Assembly (NCBI GenBank): GCA_945898015.1
Contig: CAMDGM010000010.1
Coordinates: 21,531-85,530 of the forward strand
Direction of reading: 5' to 3'
Length of the DNA stretch: 64,000 bases
DNA from: PVC group bacterium
GTDB taxonomy: Bacteria > Verrucomicrobiota > Kiritimatiellia > CAIKKV01
The translations under genes were made by a program, and so were the position numbers. The notes below the pieces were generated by a model. The model was not told where the DNA came from. It did not search any database and saw only the letters and a program-made list of their open reading frames with translations. Shown here piece after piece: positions 8,367-16,800 of the stretch. The stretch's first letter is position 1. Each line of letters begins with the position of its first letter.

Positions 8367-9248
8367 ATGAAGCACTTATCCGCCTCCACCGTATTCCAAG
8401 ACAGGACCTTCCCGCTCGCCTGTCTCCGCCTCGAGCGGCACGCCAACACCGAACTGCATGACCACGATTTCCACGAGCTGGTGATCATCCTGGGGGGACG
8501 GGGAACCCACGTCACGGAATCGACGAACTACCCGATCCAGGCCGGCGATGTGTTTCTGATCCGGGGGGACATGGCGCATGGTTACGCCGGCACCCACCAC
8601 ATGACGCTGGCGAACATTCTCTTCGATCCCCGCCGGCTGCGATTGCCAACCGCCGGATTGACGGATGTGCCGGGTTATCACGCCCTGTTCCAGGTGGAGC
8701 CTCGCCTTCGGCAATCCGATCAATTCCGGCACCGGCTCCACCTGCCTCCCGGCGAACTGACGGACGCCGCGGAAATGGTTGCCGCACTGAAAAACGAGCT
8801 GGATCGCCAGGCGCCGGGCTTCCGGTTTTCCGCCATCACCCACCTGATGAGCCTGATCGGATTCCTGGCCCGCCGCTATTTCCAAACCCCCAGCATCGAT
8901 ACGCGGCCGTTGCGGAAAATCAGCGAAATCTTGAGCTTCATCGAAGCACATTACCAGGATCCGATCCGCATGCGCCAGCTCACCCGGCTGGCCGGAATGT
9001 CCGAAAGCACCCTGACCCGCGCCTTCCACAAGGTCATGGGCTGTTCGCCCATCGACCACGTCATCCGCGTACGAATCGGCCGGGCAGCGGATCAATTGCG
9101 GAGACCCGGCATGCGAATAACCGAATCCGCCCTCGAAAACGGATTCACAGACAGCAACTATTTTGCACGGCAATTCCGCAAGGTCATGGGTGTTTCGCCG
9201 AGGGAATACCGGATTCTTCAGACAGGACAGAACTCACCTTCGCGATAA
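8367..9248 (+). CDS. AraC-family transcriptional regulator with N-terminal cupin
   Basis: A 293-residue regulator. Residues about 10-110 form a cupin sensor (ELHDHDFHELVIILGGRG, QAGDVFLIRGDMAHGY) like those of rhamnose- and melibiose-type AraC proteins. The last 100 residues hold two helix-turn-helix units (MRQLTRLAGMSESTLTRAF and the signature ITESALENGFTDSNYFARQF), ending FRKVMGVSPREYR. The ATG at 8367 begins directly at the cupin; upstream codons in frame lie in the promoter region. It is divergent from the sulfatase operon and probably activates it on a sugar ligand. Its last 65 bp overlap the 3' end of the opposite histidine kinase gene. Confidence 0.92.
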   Translation: MKHLSASTVFQDRTFPLACLRLERHANTELHDHDFHELVIILGGRGTHVTESTNYPIQAGDVFLIRGDMAHGYAGTHHMTLANILFDPRRLRLPTAGLTDVPGYHALFQVEPRLRQSDQFRHRLHLPPGELTDAAEMVAALKNELDRQAPGFRFSAITHLMSLIGFLARRYFQTPSIDTRPLRKISEILSFIEAHYQDPIRMRQLTRLAGMSESTLTRAFHKVMGCSPIDHVIRVRIGRAADQLRRPGMRITESALENGFTDSNYFARQFRKVMGVSPREYRILQTGQNSPSR

Positions 9249-11523
9249 GGTCCGACTGGCGGTACGGTTTCTGGATGAAGCCGGCCAGCTCCTTTCCCGA
9301 AAACCGGCTTGTCGCACTGGATTCCGTATACCCGCTGGACAAAAGGACCTTGCAATCCGGACGAATACGGCGGATTTCACGAAAGGTCTCTTCCCCGTTG
9401 AGGTGGGGCATGGTCATGTCCAACACCACCATCCGGACCTCTTTCGCATGCTGCCGGAACACCTCCACCGCTTCGCGCCCATCACAAGCCGTCAACACCC
9501 GGATGCCCACCCGTTGCAAGGCCCGCTGCGCCAGCGACCGGACCGCCTCCTCGTCATCAACGACCAGAACAGTTCCCGTCAACGTTGCCGACAACTCGGA
9601 CTTCTTTTCAAATGCTCGTTGCGGAACAACCGCATCGACAACCGCCGGGAAAAGCACCGTGAAAGACGATCCGCGACCCAGCTCGCTGTGAACCTTGATC
9701 GTGCCCTTGTGCGAACGGACAATCCCTATAACCGCGGCCAAGCCTAACCCGCGGCCCGTGAATTTAGTGGAAAAGAAGGGGTCAAAAATACGGGCCAGCG
9801 TCTCCGCGTCCATGCCGCACCCGGTATCAGAGACCTCAACATAGCAGTAGACACCTTCCGGCAATTCGCCATCCATGAATGTGCTTTTCAGGTAAGCCCG
9901 GTCACACGCCATCGCCCCGGTGCTGATGGCGATCACGCCGCTGCGCTCCCCCATGGCCTCCGAGGCGTTGACAATGAGGTTCATCACAATCTGCCGGATT
10001 TGCGTCATGTCGCCTGAAATGGCCGGCAAATGACGGGCCATCGTCTTTTTCAGCACCGCCTTCTTGGAAATGGATAACTGCAACAAGTTGCCCATTTCCT
10101 CGACCAGGTCCGAAAGGTCAATGGCTTCCACCACGAAACGGCCCTTGCCGGAATACGCCAGCAACTGACGGCACAAATCGGCGGCCCGCTGGGCCGCCAA
10201 CTCGATCTGCCGGAGGCTGTCAAACGCGGGCGCGCCTTCAGGCACATCCAGCAAAGCCAGGCTGGCGTTGCCGAGAACACCGGTGAGTAAGTTGTTAAAA
10301 TCGTGGGCAATTCCCCCGGCCAACACGCCAAGGCTTTCCAGCTTTTGCATCTGCTGGAACTGGGCTTCCATTTTTCCGCGAGCTTCCTCCGCCTTGCGTC
10401 GCTCCGTCACGTCCATAAAAATAGCGGCGAACTGCCCCGGCGCGGGACGATACGCCGTCACCTCAAAATACCGGTTCAGCGGGGCGAAAAACCGCTCGAA
10501 ATGAATCGGAAGGCCCGTGATCGCCACTTTCCCATAGGCCTGGATCCATTCGGGTTCCGTCCCCGGAAGCACCTCAAGCACAGTTCGGCCCAGCAGGTCT
10601 TTCGCACGTAACCCGGTCATCTCCTCAAACTTGGGATTGATCTCCAGAAACCGATAATCCACCGGATTCCCCCGCGAATCGCAAATCACCTCGTGCAAGG
10701 CAAATCCGTCCAACATGCCATTGAACAATAAGCGATAATGCTCCTCGCTCTTTCGCAAGGCCTGAAGCATGCGCTTCTCCTCGCTCATATCGCGTACGAC
10801 CAACACCACGCCAACAATTTCGCCTGAACGGTTCCGGATCGGCGCCGCGCTGTCCGCAATGTTCCGCTCGGTGCCGTCCTGCGCGATCAACGTCGTGTGA
10901 TTGGCCAACGCCACGATGCTTCCGGTTTGAATAACCCGGGCAACCGGATTCGCGCACGGGATCCGCGTCATCTCGTGAACAATCTTGAAAATCTGCTCCA
11001 GCGGAAGTCCGGACGCTTTTTCAAGAGACCATCCTGTCAACTGTTCCGCCACCGGATTCATCAACACAACGTGGCCCGTCGCATCCGTGGCAATCAACGC
11101 ATCCCCGATCGAACGAATCGTCACCGCAAGACGCTCGCGTTCCTCCTCTATCTTTTGAACCGCGTGCTTGAGACTCGTGATGTCTTTGACGACCGTCTCC
11201 ACAATCTTCTGCCCGGTTTCAGGCTCCGTGACCAGAAACGCATCATGCAAGACCCATCGATCATCGCCCTTCAACGTCTTGAAATGATACTCATACCGAT
11301 GAATTTCACTCGATTCGGTGAGGAGGCGCCGGATTTCGCCCGGCTTCTCGGTGTACTGCATCAACTCCGAAAGACGGCGGCCCACGACGGACTCCGGCGG
11401 GATGTCCAGATCCAGGATTTGGAGAAATCCGCGATTCGCCAACAAAACGACGCCATCCTCGAAACGATAGCGATACAACCCATCCTGGGTGAAACGCAAA
11501 AACCGTTCTAAAAAGCCCGTCAT
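9184..11523 (-). CDS. Soluble PAS-PAS-PAS hybrid histidine kinase with C-terminal receiver
   Basis: A 779-residue signalling protein with no visible membrane segment. Three PAS-like domains span about 10-115, 130-255 and 265-385. They are followed by a HisKA helix with the phospho-accepting His in GVLAGGIAHDFNNLLTGVLG (near 412), an ATPase domain (N-box LIVNASEA; G-boxes DTGCGMD and GRGLGLAAV), and a receiver (VLVVDDEE, phospho-Asp in VVLDMTMP, Lys in GFIQKPYR). This layout belongs to the soluble AHDFNN class often called hybrid sensors. AGGAGGAG precedes the ATG at 11523, which overlaps the sugar-kinase stop (ATGA), so the two are co-translated. It has no DNA-binding output; the downstream partner is unknown. 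Confidence 0.92.
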   Translation of the reverse strand: MTGFLERFLRFTQDGLYRYRFEDGVVLLANRGFLQILDLDIPPESVVGRRLSELMQYTEKPGEIRRLLTESSEIHRYEYHFKTLKGDDRWVLHDAFLVTEPETGQKIVETVVKDITSLKHAVQKIEEERERLAVTIRSIGDALIATDATGHVVLMNPVAEQLTGWSLEKASGLPLEQIFKIVHEMTRIPCANPVARVIQTGSIVALANHTTLIAQDGTERNIADSAAPIRNRSGEIVGVVLVVRDMSEEKRMLQALRKSEEHYRLLFNGMLDGFALHEVICDSRGNPVDYRFLEINPKFEEMTGLRAKDLLGRTVLEVLPGTEPEWIQAYGKVAITGLPIHFERFFAPLNRYFEVTAYRPAPGQFAAIFMDVTERRKAEEARGKMEAQFQQMQKLESLGVLAGGIAHDFNNLLTGVLGNASLALLDVPEGAPAFDSLRQIELAAQRAADLCRQLLAYSGKGRFVVEAIDLSDLVEEMGNLLQLSISKKAVLKKTMARHLPAISGDMTQIRQIVMNLIVNASEAMGERSGVIAISTGAMACDRAYLKSTFMDGELPEGVYCYVEVSDTGCGMDAETLARIFDPFFSTKFTGRGLGLAAVIGIVRSHKGTIKVHSELGRGSSFTVLFPAVVDAVVPQRAFEKKSELSATLTGTVLVVDDEEAVRSLAQRALQRVGIRVLTACDGREAVEVFRQHAKEVRMVVLDMTMPHLNGEETFREIRRIRPDCKVLLSSGYTESSATSRFSGKELAGFIQKPYRQSDLIAKVSSVLSEESGIPSAKHP

Positions 11524-13058
11524 GCCGCTCCTCCTCCGTGATCCAAAGAACCAAACAGCCCGGCATTCCGAAATAGCCCGCCCAACGACCGGTACTCGGA
11601 AAACAGCCGCCCATAAGCCGCGGCCTGCGCAGGATCCGGCGAAATACGGCACTTGATGCGCACCATCCCCGAGACGGCGGCCTCGATGGAGTCGTACGCC
11701 CCCACGCCCACGGCCGCGAGAATCGCGGCCCCCATCATAGACGCCTGCGGCTCTTCAAGAAGGCTGACCGAACGGCCCAATACCCCCGCCAGAATGGAAT
11801 TCCAGGCTGAAATATGCGTGTACCCGCCCGTGACTCGAATATCGTCCACCGGCACACCCAGGCTCGTGAACGTGTCAATGTTTTCACGGGTTTCAAAAGA
11901 GACGCCTTCCAGCACGGCTCTCAGCAGGCTCTCCGGCCCATGCGCCAGAGTCAACCCCAGAAAGGCGCCCGTGGCCCCTTTATCCCAGTGAGGAGCCGCG
12001 GAGCCGGCCATGTACGGAAGAAATCGCACGCCGCCCGATCCCGGCGGTAGACGCGCCACCGTTCCCCAGATCACGTCCTGCTTCATCAACTTCCTGCCCA
12101 ATACTTTCTTCATCCACTCCACCGATGAGCCGGCTGAGTTTTGCAAGCCCTCCAAATTCCAACTGCCCGGCAGGGCGTGGGCGCAGCACATGATCCGCCG
12201 ACGGGGATCGGGTCGGAAACGCGCGGAATACGCAAGCGGAACGGCGGCCGTGCCGATCGTAATTTCAACCACTCCCGGCCGGATGGCTCCCGCACCCAAT
12301 CCAGCGCATTGCTGGTCCCCCGCACCCGTGATGAGCGGAATGCCTTCCGTAAGCCCGACCGCCTGTGCCGCGGCACAGGACAACGCTCCCGCCCGTTGCC
12401 CGGGTGGAGCCAGCCCGGGAAGTTTGCCCACCTCCAATCCCGCCGCTGTCAGGATGGCGGGACTCCACCGGCACCGGCCCGTATCGAAAAAACCAGTCAA
12501 CGATGCGCTGGACCAGTCGACAGGCGGATTCCGGGCCCCCAAAAGGCCCAATATATAATCATTAATCAGCGCAAACCGCTTCGTCCGGCGGATTAAGTCG
12601 GGCTGATGAGCGCGAAGGTAAAGCCACTTGCCAAGAGTGAAAACCGTATTACAGGGCAATCCGGTCAGGGCGGTAAACCGGGCCGACCCCACCCGTGACT
12701 CAAAAAGAGCCGTCTCCCGCGCTCCCCGCATATCCTGCCAATTCAGGCCCGGCGCAACGGGCTCCCCGTCAGCGCCCAGGCAAAACACCGTCGCCCGTTG
12801 ACCGGTGACCGATATCGCGGCAATTCGGGAACTCCGGGCTCCCGTCTTGCCCACCGCGCCACGCAAGGCCGAAAACACAGCCCGGCGAATGTGCCGGGGG
12901 TCGTTTTCGACGGCGCCAGACACTCGCCGGGAACAGGGACAGGACGAAAGATGGGACGCCACCAAACAGCCATTCTGGTCAACCACGGCAGCCTTGACCG
13001 ATGTCGTGCCGCAATCAATCGCAGCAAATAACGGAGACTTGCTCTTGTTCAGACGCAT
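11520..13058 (-). CDS. FGGY-family carbohydrate kinase (xylulokinase-like)
   Basis: A 512-residue ATP-dependent sugar kinase. The N-terminal ATP/phosphate loop LFAAIDCGTTSVKAAVVD is followed by a second domain with TGAGDQQCAGLGAG and the adenine-binding VTGGYTHISAWNSILAGV. The length and LINDYILGLLG motif resemble xylulokinases, but FGGY specificity cannot be read from sequence. The ATG at 13058 has GGGGA seven bases upstream; a possible promoter (TTGTTT, 18 bp, TATAGT) lies immediately before it on the minus strand, between 13067 and 13096. Coupling to a hybrid histidine kinase through an ATGA overlap is odd and suggests that the kinase's sugar flux and the sensor are linked. Confidence 0.9.
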   Translation of the reverse strand: MRLNKSKSPLFAAIDCGTTSVKAAVVDQNGCLVASHLSSCPCSRRVSGAVENDPRHIRRAVFSALRGAVGKTGARSSRIAAISVTGQRATVFCLGADGEPVAPGLNWQDMRGARETALFESRVGSARFTALTGLPCNTVFTLGKWLYLRAHQPDLIRRTKRFALINDYILGLLGARNPPVDWSSASLTGFFDTGRCRWSPAILTAAGLEVGKLPGLAPPGQRAGALSCAAAQAVGLTEGIPLITGAGDQQCAGLGAGAIRPGVVEITIGTAAVPLAYSARFRPDPRRRIMCCAHALPGSWNLEGLQNSAGSSVEWMKKVLGRKLMKQDVIWGTVARLPPGSGGVRFLPYMAGSAAPHWDKGATGAFLGLTLAHGPESLLRAVLEGVSFETRENIDTFTSLGVPVDDIRVTGGYTHISAWNSILAGVLGRSVSLLEEPQASMMGAAILAAVGVGAYDSIEAAVSGMVRIKCRISPDPAQAAAYGRLFSEYRSLGGLFRNAGLFGSLDHGGGAA

Positions 13059-13101
13059 GTCTATGTCCCCACTATAACTATTCTTGCACACGAAAAACAA
13101 A

Positions 13102-13587
13102 TCAAACTGTTCGGCCGGCCTCCTCGGCAGAATAGAAATACACCTTGGTAGCCGGCTTGATCCAATAGATCAACAGGGGAATCGAAACCGGGATGCAACA
13201 ACAGGACGTGAAGCTCAGGGCAATCAGGACGATTCCCACAATCCAGGCCCAGGGACGGGCCGGGAGAAAAGCGCCTGCGACATACAGAAGCGCAAGCAAA
13301 ACGCCCATGATGACGTAAACGCCGCCTATCACCTGGCTCGCCACCTGGTCCAGCTCTTCCGCCCCTTTTCCCGCCGATCCCAGATAGTCCTTGAAAAACG
13401 CGGGCGCCATCAACATGACCACCCCCAACAGGAGCACCAGCCCGTACATCAAAGCCATGGCCACGCAATAGGCTTTATACCAAATCAAGACGGACGGTTT
13501 TGCCTGGATATCGTTCAACTCCAAACGGGCATCGCTGGGGCCAGACCGCTGGACCGGAATATACGGACGATTATCCTCATTCGCCAT
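13102..13587 (-). CDS. Small integral membrane protein of unknown function
   Basis: A 161-residue protein. A hydrophilic N-terminus (about 35 residues) is followed by three or four hydrophobic segments: around 40-62 (CVAMALMYGLVLLLGVVMLM), 85-108 (VIGGVYVIMGVLLALLYVAG) and 112-145 (WAWIVGIVLIALSF...IPLLIYWI), with an unusual CCC cluster in the last. The C-terminus is KVYFYSAEEAGRTV. I recognise no family; small proteins of this type with a DUF-like membrane core are common in the PVC group. The ATG at 13587 has CCGGAG about ten bases upstream. It lies 43 bp before the sugar kinase on the same strand and may share its transcript. Confidence 0.7.
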   Translation of the reverse strand: MANEDNRPYIPVQRSGPSDARLELNDIQAKPSVLIWYKAYCVAMALMYGLVLLLGVVMLMAPAFFKDYLGSAGKGAEELDQVASQVIGGVYVIMGVLLALLYVAGAFLPARPWAWIVGIVLIALSFTSCCCIPVSIPLLIYWIKPATKVYFYSAEEAGRTV

Positions 13588-13883
13588 GTCACACGCTCCG
13601 GAGGCTTAAAGAAAATGGCCAACAGCGGAAGTCTATCAGACCGCTCGTCTCTTTTCAAATGTGGATTTTCATTGTATTCGACTTCGGGTCCGACGCGACC
13701 TTCGTGGACCCTCTATTAAACGGGTCCCGCGTGGGGCGCTGAACCTGAACGCCCCGATGGGGCCCAAGAATCGACATCTCTCGCGTTGTCAAATATTCAG
13801 ACTTGCTCTATTATCGTCTTCTATCCGAATATGAACCATACGCTCTGTTCACGGCGAACAGACGCACCGAGGACGACTCCCCT
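13588..13883 (+). promoter_or_regulatory. Intergenic region with a strong promoter for the giant secreted protein
   Basis: TTGTCA (13786-13791), a 17-bp spacer and TATTAT (13809-13814) form a near-consensus sigma-70 promoter, placing transcription about 65 bp before the ATG at 13884. Further left, two short hairpins (GGACCC...GGGTCC near 13712-13733 and GGGGCG...CGCCCC near 13734-13756) could be the remains of a terminator, but no T-run follows. No gene is seen here. Confidence 0.6.
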
Positions 13884-16800
13884 ATGCGCCATTTTAAAAC
13901 CTGGCTTGGCTTTGCCGGATGCCTCCTGTTCGCCCTTTCGTCATCCGCCGAAAACGCGGCTGAAACCAATTTCGCGTTCACCTCCCCGTCCTATTCCCGC
14001 CTGCTCCTGAACCGATACCCGACAACCAACCTGCAGTTTTTCCTGACCCTGAACTATCAGAAGCCCGGCACCATCCTCGACACCGTCGGGATCAACGGAG
14101 CGCCGCCGGGCTCCTTCGCTCTCGTCATCGACTCCGACGGCAGCCTGCTTTTCCGGGTCTACGACAAATCCCAAAACAGCGAAGGCCGGCAGCCGGACGG
14201 CTGGCACCTGCTGCGGTCCACCAACACCCTGGCGAAAGGGCGCTTCTACAACGTGGCGATCGAAGTCCGCCCGAACGATATCCGGATGCACATCAACTCC
14301 AGGCTTCATTCCCGCATCACGCTCAAGACGAACCTCTCCGGACAGCCCCTGTTCCTGGGCGACTTCCCCGGCGACGACAACTATGATCCCCGTTACAACA
14401 TTCATCCGGCCATGGTGGGCCAGGTCATCGTGGTTTACATCGGCCCGAAGCGCCCTCCGGCGCCCGTCCCGTCGGGCGCCTCCGCCCCGGCGACGACGGC
14501 GCCGGCCGCGCCAGCCAAGGCAGGCGCCCCCCTGCCCGAGGCGGCCCGGAGTCCGTCGTTGTCTCTGGGGGCCAAGGCCTATGAAATCGAATTGCTGGCC
14601 GCGAGCTCCGGACAGCTCGACGAGGCGCTTCAGCAAGCCGGCTCGTTCCCCTACGCCCTCCGGCAGCCGGTCCCGGTCACGAACTTCCCGGGCTTCCCCT
14701 CCGACGACCCCTGCAACCCCGGCAATTGGTCGCTCCCCCTCGTGGCCTGGACCACCTCCCACCACGCCCGCGTGTTCAGCCAGACGGCCACGGCGTCGGC
14801 CACCCCGGCGAACCGGCCGCCGGCGCCCGCGCTCACGCCGGAGGCCATCGAGGACTACCAGAGGACCGTTTACCAGTCCATGGAATCGATGCGCCAGCTC
14901 TGCGGGGCCACGACCGGAGAGCTGGCGCGCACCTTCAACGCCCTGTGGGCCCCGTTCGTCGACCAGCCGAATGCCGAGGCGTACGCGTATTTCAATCGCC
15001 TGAACCCCCTGCTGGCCCGCTACCGGGACTTGTACGGACAGATCGACGGGGACGTCAACGCCGCGCGCCAGGCCTGGCAGCAGGCGGGCGTGGCGGCCGT
15101 CATGCCCGACGAAAACGGCGTGCGCGCGGCGCTGGATGCCGGATTCATGATCCTGCAACGCCTCACCCGGGAGCGCGCGGAAGTCGCCGCCCTCATGGGC
15201 GAGATCGTGGCCCTGGGCGATCCGCCGAATCCGCTCCAGGCCAAGTGCCGGGCTCGCCGGAGCCACCAAGCCGCCCTGAACGCCCTGTCCCCTCCGGCAT
15301 CGGCGGTCGGCGGCGCGTGGGTGATGGTCGGGGCCGACTTCTCCAACTGGTCGTCCGGCCGGATCCCCTTGACTCCGGGGACCGCTTCCGTGTTCTACGA
15401 AAAACCGATCAAGCACTTCGCGTATGACTACCAGATGCTGTGGAGCCATCCGCCGGGCCGCGTGGCGCCGGGCGACATGCTGGAACTGCGCTTCCAGAGC
15501 GTCCGAACCGGACTGGACAGCAGCACCCTGATCTGCGTGCTCGACATCCCCCGGATATTCCGGCCCGCCTTCACGGGCGTCGTGTCCAAGCTGACCCAAA
15601 TCGCCTATCCCCGCGAGGACTACTTCTCCTTTGTCATGGAAGGGAGCGTGTCGACCCGGAACGAGGGCGCCCAGCCCCGCCTGGAGATCCGCCTGCTTCC
15701 GTTTGCCGGCCTCATCCGGGACCAGCTCCCCCCCCTGCGCCGGGATGCCGCCGATTGGCGCGGCGAGCGAATCTACCGCTACGACTGGGATCCCACCGGC
15801 CAGCGAAGCCCCTACGACCCCGGCCCCTCGGCGGCGGGAGCCGTGACCGGGCTCCCCGAGGCGAGTGAGGCGCCGCCCCACCTGACCTCGCCCGAGACGG
15901 CGGCCGCCATCGTGGAGCACCAGCAGACCCTCGACATCATCCGCCGCAACCTGCAGCGCGCGGCCGACGAGCTGGCCCGGGAGACCGATCCCAAGCGCCG
16001 GGGGCTGCTCGAAGACGAGGTAATCATGAACCAGTCCAACCTGCAGGAAGAGCAGGACCGGATCGACTCGCTCAAAACCGGAACCCTGGTTCATACCCGG
16101 ACGGTCTGGGAAGAGCGGGAGCACCAGCGGTTCATCGACAACATCCAGCAGGAAGTCTACCTGATGGGCACGGAGGCCAGGCTGGTCAAGGGGCTGCCCG
16201 GGATGGCCAGCCATCTGGAAACGGGCGCGTTCGGCGTACGCCAGCAGATATTCAAGGACATGGCGTCCATCTACAACTCCGGGTTGAGCCTCGAAGAGCG
16301 CGTGGCGCGCCTGCGCCAGGTCGGGGACGGGATCCAGGCCAAAGCGAGAACCGGGCAGACCCAGGCCTTTCAAAAGCTCAGGACCGCCGAGGATAACCTG
16401 TGGTATGCCGAAAAGATCCAAACCGCCGCCACGGTCGGGATCATGGCCGGCGCCCTGCTGGTGCCCGGCGCCGGGAATGTCGCCATCATCTACGGGTTCG
16501 GCACCGGGTGGGCCGAAGGCGGCCCCTCCAAGGCGGCGGAAAACACGGTCCGAGCCCTCAACCCCGCGATCGATGTCGCCTGGGCCGGTTACGACGGCTA
16601 TTACGCGCAGGAGCCCGATCCGGCCACCGGAATGCTCCGGTACCGGGGCTGGCAGGGCGCCGCGGAAAACGCCGCCACCACCTACGTGCTGAACAAGGTG
16701 TTCGAAAAAGTGGGCAACTACGCCCAGGGCCATCCGCCCGCCGATCTTCCCGGAATGTCCCAAACCGGGGCGAAAAAAGGCAGCGCCAGCGCCGGCCGCG

